A stretch of DNA of 64,000 nt, from IMG/VR virus record IMGVR_UViG_3300028392_000030, positions 1 through 64,000 of that record; one strand, given 5' to 3'. This document shows positions 1 through 8,607 of the stretch, piece by piece. Source of the stretch: a virus. Under the pieces are notes generated by a model that did no database searches, was not told the origin of the DNA, and was given only the letters and a program-made list of their open reading frames with translations. Position numbers and translations under genes: made by a program. Position 1 is the first letter of the stretch. Every line of letters starts with the position of its first letter.

Positions 1-2
1 AA

Positions 3-3000
3 CTAGACAAACCTGGCGCAACACAGACCGGCACAGGAACCTATGAACTGTTCGATAGACGCACTGGTGAGGTAATTCCCGACACTGAATTCTCTGCTCG
101 CAATCAATCAGATGTAAACACAAGATTAGATGATTATATCAATTTTGGGCCCCACGGCATAGGCACAGTAGATGCTAGATTGGTGTTTGGTGCCAGACCC
201 GTGGGTGATGCTGATCAAGGCGCCCTGCCTAACAGTCTACGACCCACCGGCCCAGGCCCTTGGGAAATCTACAACAGAGCGACTGGTAACTCGGCTGCCA
301 ACCTCAGTGTGGACGGCCGACCCATAACCGATCGTGCTCAAGCACAACGCATGGCCATGGGAAGCATTGCCGCTGAAAATTATGACCGTTTTGGTGTGAG
401 AACTAGAGGCACCGAATCAAACAGCAACTGGCGCATAATCTACAGTGCCACTGGAGAAACACTGAACACTGTAAGTGGTGCCAGTCGGGATCAGGCTCTA
501 GCCGTGCTACACGACACAGCCCGTAGAAATGGTGTGCGTCCTGACGTGCTGAGCCTGCAGTCTGCGCCAGCCTCGGATGACATTCCTGAAGTGCCTGTAG
601 ACGTGGCACAGAATTTCCCGCAGAACAGGACCGATGGTCGTGACACGAATTACTCATTCAGAGACTTGTTTGGCAACAGATATCAGACCAGTTCAGCACC
701 GGCAGGCAACAGTTTTAGTGGACAGTGGAAAGTCATGTTGGACGGAGAAGAAGTGTGGCGCTTCCGTGGTGTGGGCAACAATCAAGCAGATGCCAATCGC
801 ATTGCTCAAACCTGGTTGCAGGATCAACGCAGTCAAGGATCGTTATCTCCTGCACCGGGTGCAGATGTTGAAGTGGTGCCGATCATGACGGAAAGCGTTA
901 CAGAAAGTGCAAACCCTGCTGATACACTCTACTTCTTTGATGTGGCCAAAGGCGGCCGCAGTTTCGACCATCTTGATTTGAGAATCATGGGCCTAAGACA
1001 AACTCAAAAGGGCCGGTGGTATTATCAACCCGGTCGTGACAGCACTGACCTGCTGACAACGGCCACGCTGAAACATTTGGAAAAAACATTGAATGTGCCG
1101 GCCCGTGCTTGGACCAAGCCTGTGGCAGAAACACGTATCATTGATCCTGAACATGTGGATGTATACTATCGTCCAGTTCCAGGCAGTCAGGGCCGACGTG
1201 TGGTCGCCCAAAATATTCCTGTTGCCACGCTAGATGCACTGTTACAAAAACTCAGTGACAAATATTCAGTGCCAGTTGAAAGTTTCGAATGGACTCCGAC
1301 CGAACCAATCACAGAAGCCTTTGATCAACCTTACACTATACAATGGAGCAAACAAAATGGTGACTGGCATGCCACAGCTGACTTGGATGACGGCAGTGAA
1401 CTGATCGTGCTGTTTATGGCTCAAGGCGACAACAGTTGGATGGTAGAGTTTGAGCGTGATGAAAACATGGAAATCACCGGTGAAGGCGATGCTCCTCGTG
1501 TGTTTGCCACAGTATTGACTGCCATGCAACAATTTATTGCTAAGAAGAAACCAGCGCGGTTAAACTTCAGTGCAGAAAAAGAGGATGACCCTACCGGCAG
1601 CAGAGCTAGACTGTATGATAGAATGCTTCGACGCTACGTCACTGGTAGCGGTTACGATTTAGCAAGAAGCGATATGCCAGGCGGCGCAACTTATACTCTA
1701 ACAAAACAAGCGCCGGCGGTGGCGGAAGGCAAGGTCAAACTCCACACAGATCCTGGCTATTTTGGGGCAGAAGTAGATGACACAGGGTTTGATAGCCTAC
1801 CAGTTGTCAACATACCCGCTAATAAACTTGTGGGCTTTGAGCCAGATTCAAAGATGAATCAACCAAAAAGCCAAGCCAATGTTGAAAAGATTGTTGCTGG
1901 CTTAAAGAAGGGTGACAAGTTGCCACCATTGTTGGTTCGCAAATATAAAAATGGATATCAGGTATTAGATGGTCATCATAGATTCTGGGCATATAAATTG
2001 TCGGGTACAAAAAGTATTCCTGTGCGAATAGTAGCAGACAAGGACATAGAAGAAATTGGCAAACAAGGTGTGGCGGAAGGCAAGTTGACAGAATCTGCCA
2101 TATTCCTAAACCCCAACACCGTAATAGTTGGACAACAACACGGCCAGCCCTTGGAGTTGTCTCCTGAGACATTGAAAAAAGTTCAAGCCATAGCGGCTCA
2201 ACACGGTGCCTGGTACGAAGGCAACGGTGCTGATCGTGCCTACACTCGCGGGGTGATTGACCGCTATGTGGGCAGTTTTGATGACGAGGTAGCAAAAACT
2301 GCCAGCCCCAATGATCCAAAATGGATTTATGTTTTGTTTGCCAATGTAGATGCCAACAATAGAATACAACGAGTAGGTGTGGATCCCAAAGACACCATAT
2401 TCAATAGACTCATGGTCACTGCCCAAGACAACTCGTTCCAAGGCATGGGATTCACTGCCTCGGCACTGGAAAAATTTCTATCATTGGCCAGCGAAGGCAA
2501 ATATGATTTTGTCAAAATGAGTCAACAGCCGGCTACTGAAGAAAATCTCACTCAATTCCTCAAAGCCGGCGAGGCTTTGATGTGGCCCAGCAATTGGGAG
2601 CAATATCCCAATCGTGCAGGCAAGATAGCACGAGCGGCCACAGTTGATACTAGAGACCAATACCTAGCCACAAGAAAAGCCGGAGTCTATGTGGTGGGTG
2701 CTGGACACTTAAAAGCGGTACAAAATATCTCGGGCAAGCAAGGTGTGGCGGAAGGTGTTGACATTGGGCAAGAGTGGATGAGTGACACAGAGTTAGACCA
2801 GTATGTGCCAGATCGATTGCAACAGCAATGGCGTGAATTGCTAGGTTATGATCGGAACGGCAATCCAAGTGCGTTATGGGTCAACTTAACAGGAGGCTAC
2901 GAGCCGGATGTTCGTGATCCACAACATCGTGCCCTTATGGTTAAAGTGGCCAACAAGTGGTTTGCCGCAAAAAAGATTCCCAATGTCAAATTCTATGATG

Positions 3001-3227
3001 TCAAGGATGCTGATGATGAATTAGAGTGGTTGGTTCAAATTGGTCAGCAAGATGTGGCGGAAAACTTTGCTGATGGCAAGGGCCCTGGACGTCCAGGAGA
3101 TAGTCAGCGTCATGGCATACCTAAGGGTGCCACTATGGCTCAACTAGAAAAGGCCAGCCACGCAAAGGGTCGAAAAGGACAGCTGGCCCGTTGGCAACTA
3201 AATATGCGTAGAGGACACAAAAAATGA
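3..3227 (+). CDS. Modular internal head/virion protein with ParB-like domain, 5' end outside window
   Basis: The frame is open from base 3 with no stop, so the gene begins before the window; 1074 residues are visible. The N-terminal part holds about four diverged repeats of some 50 residues (W/Y-x-hydrophobic cores near visible residues 10, 85, 140 and 240). Residues 438-570 form a domain starting AFDQPY that recurs in the gene at 5296. A ParB/sulfiredoxin-like domain follows, with the DGHHR signature near residue 656. The rest is unrecognised and ends in a basic tail with the motif GRPGDSQRHG seen in marine T4-like phage proteins. Modules are separated by linkers KQGVAEGK, KQGVAEGV and QQDVAENF, which resemble T4 prohead-protease sites (small/hydrophobic-x-E before G or A). 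Packaging in the head and cleavage there is inference. The stop overlaps the next start (ATGA). Confidence 0.6.
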   Translation, partial: LDKPGATQTGTGTYELFDRRTGEVIPDTEFSARNQSDVNTRLDDYINFGPHGIGTVDARLVFGARPVGDADQGALPNSLRPTGPGPWEIYNRATGNSAANLSVDGRPITDRAQAQRMAMGSIAAENYDRFGVRTRGTESNSNWRIIYSATGETLNTVSGASRDQALAVLHDTARRNGVRPDVLSLQSAPASDDIPEVPVDVAQNFPQNRTDGRDTNYSFRDLFGNRYQTSSAPAGNSFSGQWKVMLDGEEVWRFRGVGNNQADANRIAQTWLQDQRSQGSLSPAPGADVEVVPIMTESVTESANPADTLYFFDVAKGGRSFDHLDLRIMGLRQTQKGRWYYQPGRDSTDLLTTATLKHLEKTLNVPARAWTKPVAETRIIDPEHVDVYYRPVPGSQGRRVVAQNIPVATLDALLQKLSDKYSVPVESFEWTPTEPITEAFDQPYTIQWSKQNGDWHATADLDDGSELIVLFMAQGDNSWMVEFERDENMEITGEGDAPRVFATVLTAMQQFIAKKKPARLNFSAEKEDDPTGSRARLYDRMLRRYVTGSGYDLARSDMPGGATYTLTKQAPAVAEGKVKLHTDPGYFGAEVDDTGFDSLPVVNIPANKLVGFEPDSKMNQPKSQANVEKIVAGLKKGDKLPPLLVRKYKNGYQVLDGHHRFWAYKLSGTKSIPVRIVADKDIEEIGKQGVAEGKLTESAIFLNPNTVIVGQQHGQPLELSPETLKKVQAIAAQHGAWYEGNGADRAYTRGVIDRYVGSFDDEVAKTASPNDPKWIYVLFANVDANNRIQRVGVDPKDTIFNRLMVTAQDNSFQGMGFTASALEKFLSLASEGKYDFVKMSQQPATEENLTQFLKAGEALMWPSNWEQYPNRAGKIARAATVDTRDQYLATRKAGVYVVGAGHLKAVQNISGKQGVAEGVDIGQEWMSDTELDQYVPDRLQQQWRELLGYDRNGNPSALWVNLTGGYEPDVRDPQHRALMVKVANKWFAAKKIPNVKFYDVKDADDELEWLVQIGQQDVAENFADGKGPGRPGDSQRHGIPKGATMAQLEKASHAKGRKGQLARWQLNMRRGHKK

Positions 3228-4372
3228 AAGCTAATGAATTTATAACTGAAAAGTGGAGTCAAAAATACAAAAGCAGTATCAACTGTAGCCACCCCAAAGG
3301 TTTCAGCCAACGGGCGCACTGTGCTGGTAAGAAAAAGCACAACGAATCGGTTGAGATGGAAATGGTGTGTGAAGACTGTGGCATGTGTGAAACACACGGC
3401 AATGTCATGGAAATCAAGAAAGGTCAAAAAGACGCAAATGGATATACCCGTTGTTGGCCAGGTAAACACGCAGAAGGTACCAAGAAGGGCAAAAATGGTG
3501 GACCAGTTCGTAACTGTGTGCCCAATGAAAGCATTAACGAAGGTCAACAACTAAGTGTTCAACAGTTGGCACAAATTAGTGATGCAGCATTGGATGCAGC
3601 ATATGGTTATGGTCGTAGTAGTCCAGGCAATACATTTGGTTGGCAGGCCAACTTAAAATCTGCGTCCTTTGCCAAACAAATGATTGATCGTGGTGTTACA
3701 GATATTGAGGCAATTAGCGATGCCATCCACAAAGGTTGGAATGTAACAGCACAGGCGTTTGTTAAAAATCCACAGATGTTTGATGATTCCAAAACAATGG
3801 CTCCAGAAAAACTACAAGCCAAGATAGCACAGCGTCAGAAACTAATGACTCAACAGTATGCTCAATTGCCCGAAGATGAAAAAGAAAAAGATCGTGTGGT
3901 TGCTCGTGCTATGCTACAAGCTATCGGGGGTCAACAAGAATTGTCTGAAGAGTTTGATCTAATAGAAAGCATTATAACTGATCTTGCTGATCGCAATGGT
4001 GTAGATGCAGAAGCAATCTGGGAAGATTTAGAAAGTTTGTCAGATGATGAGTTGTATGTGTTTGCTGTGACACAGGAACCTGCCAAAGAAAATCTATCAG
4101 AAACCGAAGCATGGCAAAAAGCCAACAATCGCGACAAAACAGATGGCATGAGTCGTAAGGCTGTTAAAACATATCGCAGAGAACACCCAGGATCAAAACT
4201 ACAAACTGCTGTGACTACCAAGCCTTCAAAGTTGAAGAAGGGTAGTAAAGCATCAAAGCGCCGCAAGAGTTATTGTAGTCGCAGTCGTGGTCAAATGAAA
4301 ATGCACAACATCAGCTGTGCTAAAACTCCAGACAAGGCCATATGTAAAGCACGTCGTAGATGGAATTGCTAA
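3224..4372 (+). CDS. Capsid-targeted protein with Cys-rich and RyR-like regions
   Basis: 382 residues. The first nine, MKANEFITE, closely match the T4 internal-protein leader MKTYQEFIAE, which targets proteins into the prohead and is cut after Glu; cleavage after residue 9 is expected by analogy. Residues 15-105 contain paired Cys/His positions (CEDCGMCETHG and others) that could bind zinc. Residues 115-245 resemble a RyR-type domain (AIHKGW, then YAQLPEDEKEKDR). A basic C-terminal tail of about 80 residues has spaced cysteines and ends CKARRRWNC, a tail type I associate with T4-like marine phages but cannot name. It sits in the head-protein run with ATGA coupling to its upstream neighbour. 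Confidence 0.55.
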   Translation: MKANEFITEKWSQKYKSSINCSHPKGFSQRAHCAGKKKHNESVEMEMVCEDCGMCETHGNVMEIKKGQKDANGYTRCWPGKHAEGTKKGKNGGPVRNCVPNESINEGQQLSVQQLAQISDAALDAAYGYGRSSPGNTFGWQANLKSASFAKQMIDRGVTDIEAISDAIHKGWNVTAQAFVKNPQMFDDSKTMAPEKLQAKIAQRQKLMTQQYAQLPEDEKEKDRVVARAMLQAIGGQQELSEEFDLIESIITDLADRNGVDAEAIWEDLESLSDDELYVFAVTQEPAKENLSETEAWQKANNRDKTDGMSRKAVKTYRREHPGSKLQTAVTTKPSKLKKGSKASKRRKSYCSRSRGQMKMHNISCAKTPDKAICKARRRWNC

Positions 4373-5299
4373 ATGAGACTACGCGAATTTGCACCCGCAG
4401 GTGGTGACGATAGACAGCCCGACGAAGAAGAAATCCTACGTCAGCTGGCCGCACAATGGTGGCAAGGTGACGAAGATCCACGTGCCGAACGCACACTGGC
4501 GTCAATGGGTTGGGAAATTGGCCAAGACGAAGGATACGACAACGGTGGTGCGTTTGTTGTGCGAGCCGGCGACATCAACGGCAATAGTTTTATCAGTTGG
4601 CCTGCTGAGGAGTTAGAAGAACTAGAAGAAGGATGGAAAAGTGCCCTAGGTGGTGCTGCACTGGCTGGAGCAATGGCCCTAGGTGGTGGCGCAGCAAATG
4701 CAAAAATGACTGCACCTGTTGCACAAGCACCAGCCGCAACAACTGCTCAATCAACAGCAGCTGCACCGGTACGACCAGCTGCCTTAACACAACAAGCGGC
4801 ACCTGCACAACAATCTTCACTAGTAGATCAATTAAAAGCAGTTGCCGTGGCCAGCGGAATCAAAGGTACCGAATTGGCACAGTTTTTGGCACAATGTGCC
4901 CATGAAAGTGCAAACTTTGCCAGTATGGAAGAACGTGGTAGTCCAACTTACTTTACTAAAAAGTACGAACAGAACCCACGCAAGGCACGGATCCTAGGCA
5001 ACAAGGTCAAAGGTGATGGTGAACGTTTCAAAGGACGTGGGTTTATACAATTGACCGGGCGTGACAATTATACTAGAGCTGGTGCTGCATTAGGATTGCC
5101 ATTAGCACAACAACCAGATTTGGCTGCTAGACCCGACGTTGCTGCCAAAGTGGCAGTATGGTATTGGCAAAATCGTGTTGCTACAAAAATAAAAGATTTC
5201 GGCAACACCGCGGCTGTAACTAAAACTATCAATCCTGCCGCAAAAGGCCTACAGTCACGCAAAGACCAATTTAAATCTTATCAAGTAGCACAACGATGA
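4373..5299 (+). CDS. GH19-type lysozyme/chitinase fold with capsid-targeting-like leader
   Basis: 308 residues. The leader MRLREFAPA resembles the short EF-containing starts of neighbouring genes. An acidic N-terminal domain (residues 10-85) is followed by a Gly/Ala hydrophobic stretch (about 92-112), an Ala/Gln/Pro linker (115-152) and a glycoside hydrolase 19 domain (about 155-300). The catalytic-Glu motif HES is at residues 177-179, with GRGFIQLTGR and WYWQNR further on, as in phage GH19 endolysins. GH19 enzymes cut chitin or the peptidoglycan glycan backbone. Position and leader suggest it is packaged in the virion and could act at entry; an ordinary endolysin is the alternative. The start ATG lies directly after the upstream TAA. 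Confidence 0.75.
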   Translation: MRLREFAPAGGDDRQPDEEEILRQLAAQWWQGDEDPRAERTLASMGWEIGQDEGYDNGGAFVVRAGDINGNSFISWPAEELEELEEGWKSALGGAALAGAMALGGGAANAKMTAPVAQAPAATTAQSTAAAPVRPAALTQQAAPAQQSSLVDQLKAVAVASGIKGTELAQFLAQCAHESANFASMEERGSPTYFTKKYEQNPRKARILGNKVKGDGERFKGRGFIQLTGRDNYTRAGAALGLPLAQQPDLAARPDVAAKVAVWYWQNRVATKIKDFGNTAAVTKTINPAAKGLQSRKDQFKSYQVAQR

Positions 5300-6585
5300 A
5301 AGCCCATGAGTTTGTTGTTGAATCTGTTAAAACTGCTTCGGCTCAACAGGTTTGGAATTATGTAGATGGTATACACCCAGACGATCAAAAGGGCGGTGGG
5401 TTCTTAAAAAAATTGATCCTGCGTTATCCGCAGTATGAACTACAACGTGTTTCACTGTCCAGTTTACACTTGCCCGATCAAGAGTATGATGATGAAGAAC
5501 AGGAACCTGAAGCGGATCCTTACAATCGAGTGCAGGTGATAGACCCTGAACATGCTGGCGAATACAGCGCAAACTTTGTAGATCGCAGACCCATTGTGGT
5601 AGATTCAGATGGTTGGATCATCGATGGCAATCACAGAGCCTGGGCTGCTGCCGAGCTGTTGAACAAGACCGATATCATGGCCTGGGTTCCTATTGAGCAA
5701 CTTACAGAATTAGGCAATGCACCAGCTGACTATAAACCCAATAGAAAAAGATCCCGCAGTTTGTTTCACGCCACAGTAGACAATCAATGGGTGGATGTAT
5801 TCTTTGACCGCAGTGAGTTCAATGATACCTTGCATATTACATTTGCCGTAAATGGCGACTATGATACACCTGAAAAACCTACCTCGGCCAGTAAGAGCAC
5901 AGTTCGCATATTGAGCACAGTTCTCAATATTATTAAGCAACAACTGCCCGAATACATAGCAAAATCCCGGCCACCTGGCATATCATTCACTGCCAAAGGT
6001 GACAACCGTGCCAACCTGTATCGCCGATATTTTGTTCCTGTGGTGCAGAACATCTTGGGACCAAAATGGCAGCATGAAGAATATCCCAGCATGGGAATGA
6101 CTGTGTTCCATTGGCGGCCAGTGAAGAAACAAGGTGTCACAGAAGCATTTGACCAACCTTATGCTTTCAGGTGGGACAACAATGACGACCTTGATCCCGA
6201 TCTTGATCGTAGATATGATGCCCTGGCGCGACTGCCAGATGGCACCAATCTAACAATCAATTTCTACACTGATTCTAACTATGCTGACAATGAAGATTGG
6301 ATGGTTGAATTCTGGCGTGGGAATCGTTTGGACATTTCCGGAGCCGGTGATGCTCAGCGTGTGTTTGCCACAGTGTTGACTGCTATTGGTCAATTCATAG
6401 AAATGGAACAGCCTGAAACCATTCGTTTCACGGCCGACAAAGATGTTGAGCCTGGACAAAAAGCCATGAGCCGAAGCAATCTCTATGATCGCTTGGTGCA
6501 ACGCTATGCTCAGTCTTGGGGTTATAGATTGGATCGCAGTGACATGGCCAACACTACAGTTTATCTACTATACCGAATAAGATGA
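5296..6585 (+). CDS. Capsid-targeted protein: ParB-like domain plus two copies of the AFDQPY-type domain
   Basis: 429 residues. It begins MKAHEFVVES, matching the T4-type capsid-targeting leader (cleavage expected after Glu9). Residues 70-140 form a ParB-like nuclease domain with DGNHRAW. Two related domains follow: residues about 152-275, and residues 283-429, which begin with the linker KKQGVTEAFDQPY. The second is clearly homologous to residues 438-570 of the gene at the window start, sharing WMVEF, GDAQRVFATVLTA and LYDRL...RYA. The function of the repeated domain is unknown to me. ATGA overlaps on both sides indicate translational coupling. Confidence 0.55.
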   Translation: MKAHEFVVESVKTASAQQVWNYVDGIHPDDQKGGGFLKKLILRYPQYELQRVSLSSLHLPDQEYDDEEQEPEADPYNRVQVIDPEHAGEYSANFVDRRPIVVDSDGWIIDGNHRAWAAAELLNKTDIMAWVPIEQLTELGNAPADYKPNRKRSRSLFHATVDNQWVDVFFDRSEFNDTLHITFAVNGDYDTPEKPTSASKSTVRILSTVLNIIKQQLPEYIAKSRPPGISFTAKGDNRANLYRRYFVPVVQNILGPKWQHEEYPSMGMTVFHWRPVKKQGVTEAFDQPYAFRWDNNDDLDPDLDRRYDALARLPDGTNLTINFYTDSNYADNEDWMVEFWRGNRLDISGAGDAQRVFATVLTAIGQFIEMEQPETIRFTADKDVEPGQKAMSRSNLYDRLVQRYAQSWGYRLDRSDMANTTVYLLYRIR

Positions 6586-7634
6586 CCGGCGCTCGTCCAA
6601 AGTATACCCTTTTTCACAAGCCCGATCGTGGCATTCTTACCGACATCAAGATGTGGTGGGATATCAATGGTGATGATTATGAGTTTGTAGATAGAGATTA
6701 TACAGGAACTGTTGATTTTTTCGTTCTAAATAGCTACAACAGTTCAGTTCAATTCAATTACCGACAAAAACTTAACTTTAGAATATTTCATGGCTTTGAA
6801 GATTTTGTTAGAGAACAATGCAATCGTCGAGACTGCTGGACAATAACCAATGGTTGGGATCCTACCATTGACAATGATCATGTAATTTTCAATGACTTTT
6901 TGTTCAATAGAACCAAGGCCTATTACAGTCAGTATCCATTCTCACCAGATACACAATTATGGTATTACTATGACGCGATCGCCTACAAGGCACCACGACT
7001 AAGCACAGCTGATGCAAAAAAGAAAATTTTTGTTTCGCCTGGAAAAACATACAATGGTACAAGAAAATATCGCAGTCAACTCGTGTCGAAAATAAGCAAT
7101 TACAGCGAGCTAGGTTATGTCGGCAATCGAGACGACGATCCCAGTTTGTTTTTATACAGCCAAGCTGAATTTCCAGGTGCTTTTACCAACATCGACCAGT
7201 TAGAAAATGCAACACAACCACAATGGGACGATCGTGGTTATTCTCCTCCGCATGTTGAATACTATAAAAATACATTCGTAAGTATCTACGGAGAAACCAT
7301 TGAATACGGCAATACCATTATGATCACTGAAAAAACCTGGGATCCCCTGATCAAAGGACATTTCATTTTACCATTTAGCTCGTGTAACTTTATACAACGA
7401 CTGCGAGACGTTGGTATCCGATTACCTGCATTTATAGACTACTCGTATGATCGTGAACCCGATGTAGAACGAAGATGGCAACTATACAGCGCCGAAATAG
7501 ATAGACTATTAGCAATGGATTTAGACACGTGGCGACAGCATTGGAAAGATAATCTAGCGTTGTTGTTGGCAAATCAAAGATATTTTCAAATTAGAGATTA
7601 TGATCGCGTAGATCTTGCACAACTCTTACCGTAG
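6582..7634 (+). CDS. Glycosyltransferase-like protein
   Basis: 350 residues, starting in the ATGA overlap with the preceding gene. The C-terminal third carries the pattern ETIEYGNTIMITEKTWDPLIKGHFILPF, then a Leu-rich x2 segment and FIDYSYD; it reads as (T/S)EKT-x5-6-G-P-F followed by FD-x-SYD. The same pattern recurs in the genes at 14613 and 56632 (minus) and recalls the donor-binding end of GT10-like glycosyltransferases. The N-terminal part has no recognisable motif. No signal peptide or membrane segment is seen. The enzyme class is inferred from this C-terminal similarity only, and the substrate is unknown. It has no EF-type leader, so it may not be a head protein despite its location. 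Confidence 0.4.
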   Translation: MTGARPKYTLFHKPDRGILTDIKMWWDINGDDYEFVDRDYTGTVDFFVLNSYNSSVQFNYRQKLNFRIFHGFEDFVREQCNRRDCWTITNGWDPTIDNDHVIFNDFLFNRTKAYYSQYPFSPDTQLWYYYDAIAYKAPRLSTADAKKKIFVSPGKTYNGTRKYRSQLVSKISNYSELGYVGNRDDDPSLFLYSQAEFPGAFTNIDQLENATQPQWDDRGYSPPHVEYYKNTFVSIYGETIEYGNTIMITEKTWDPLIKGHFILPFSSCNFIQRLRDVGIRLPAFIDYSYDREPDVERRWQLYSAEIDRLLAMDLDTWRQHWKDNLALLLANQRYFQIRDYDRVDLAQLLP

Positions 7635-7666
7635 TAATGCGATACAAAAACATATAACGATTCCCA

Positions 7667-7673
7667 CTAAATA
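7667..7673 (+). promoter_or_regulatory. Candidate late-promoter box CTAAATA
   Basis: CTAAATA lies just upstream of the start at 7678, in the 43-base gap after the glycosyltransferase-like gene. It resembles the T4 late box TATAAATA and marine T4-like variants. It is very close to the start codon, so it would give an almost leaderless message, or it serves the genes further on. Confidence 0.3.
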
Positions 7674-7677
7674 CAGC

Positions 7678-7971
7678 ATGACCAAGCAATTCATACGGGT
7701 GTTGTATAATATCGACTGCGAGTGGGAAAGTTTTGAGCCCACGTATCGCACCTATGTCAACGACGAATTATTTGCGGAAAGAACCTGGCGTTGGACTGAC
7801 TGCTATCTTGAAGAAATGTTACAAATTGAAGCAGAGCCGGGTGAGTATGTCATACGTCATGAATTGGTTCCGCCACACTTGGCCACACTCGCTGTAACAG
7901 ACATGCGGGTAGATTTTGGCCCTGCAAATGTAAAAAATAATGTGCTAAGGATTCGCAATGAGACTGCATGA
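7678..7971 (+). CDS. Small conserved phage protein
   Basis: 97 residues, acidic and aromatic-rich (IDCEWESF, RTWRWTDCYLEE). I chose ATG 7678 over an upstream in-frame ATG at 7615, because 7615 lies inside the preceding gene and 7678 follows the intergenic gap with a late-like box. Proteins of this kind are, from memory, common in T4-like marine phages, but no function is known to me. Its end overlaps the next gene by 14 bases. Confidence 0.55.
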   Translation: MTKQFIRVLYNIDCEWESFEPTYRTYVNDELFAERTWRWTDCYLEEMLQIEAEPGEYVIRHELVPPHLATLAVTDMRVDFGPANVKNNVLRIRNETA

Positions 7972-8164
7972 ATTTGTCAACTTACGAGAAGATGGTGCTA
8001 CTGTGGGCAGCACAGTCAGCGGTAGTATAGCCCCTGTAGCCATGCCGCTAGGCGGGATGATTAGTAGAAATGGTGGCCATTTCTTTACGGGTGCTAAATA
8101 CACTACTGACGACGCAACGCCTAACACGCCTGCAGAGTATAAAAAGTATAAACGGAAGAAATAA
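7958..8164 (+). CDS. Small protein with capsid-targeting-like leader
   Basis: 68 residues beginning MRLHEFVNLREDG, the fourth gene in this region with an M(K/R)xxEF start. After the leader come Ser/Gly/Thr-rich sequence and a Lys/Tyr-rich end (YKKYKRKK) suited to DNA binding. By analogy with T4 internal proteins it may be a small packaged head protein; no catalytic motif is present. It overlaps the genes on both sides and is translationally coupled to the Dps-like gene. Confidence 0.5.
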   Translation: MRLHEFVNLREDGATVGSTVSGSIAPVAMPLGGMISRNGGHFFTGAKYTTDDATPNTPAEYKKYKRKK

Positions 8165-8604
8165 TGCTAGCTGATTTACTAAAAACTTACTTGGCCTCAA
8201 CATTTGCCTATTACTTAAAGGCTCACATGTTTCATTGGAACGTGGAGGGTCCAGATTTTGGTGAATTGCACGAATTTTTCAGCAACATATATGAAGATGC
8301 ATTTGGAGCAGTAGATCCTATTGCTGAATTTATCCGTACCACAGAAGAATATGCACCCGGAAGCCTGAGTCGCTTCCAAGAATTAAGTCAAATACAGGAC
8401 CAAATCAAGGTTCCTCGTGCCCGATTGATGTTAGAAGAATTACTCGCAGATACACAGACCATGATAGACTTGAGCAAACAAGCGTTTGACGTGTCGACTC
8501 AAGAGGGTCGTGACGATGTTGCTAACTTTGCCGCAGACAGAATGGCTGCACATGGCAAGTATATGTGGCAGCTCAAGAGTTATTTAAAGGCAGTAAGGGC
8601 ATGA
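8164..8604 (+). CDS. Dps-like ferritin-family protein
   Basis: 146 residues, four-helix Dps/ferritin type. The signature around HWNVEGPDF gives His24 and His36, with Asp51 and Glu55 at the spacing of the E. coli Dps ferroxidase centre (H51, H63, D78, E82). The Dps Asp67 equivalent is Ser40, so one ligand position differs. Dps proteins oxidise and store iron and coat DNA; here the protein could protect packaged DNA or infected-cell DNA from Fenton damage. The ATG shares its A with the upstream TAA. It lacks the EF leader of its neighbours, so head packaging is not indicated by the sequence. Confidence 0.8.
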   Translation: MLADLLKTYLASTFAYYLKAHMFHWNVEGPDFGELHEFFSNIYEDAFGAVDPIAEFIRTTEEYAPGSLSRFQELSQIQDQIKVPRARLMLEELLADTQTMIDLSKQAFDVSTQEGRDDVANFAADRMAAHGKYMWQLKSYLKAVRA

Positions 8605-8607
8605 TCC

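Noticed and set aside
2106-2441. Minus-strand ORFs of 80-170 codons within the first 12 kb
   Set aside because: They lie fully inside strong plus-strand genes, lack ribosome sites and show no domain; codon-bias shadows.
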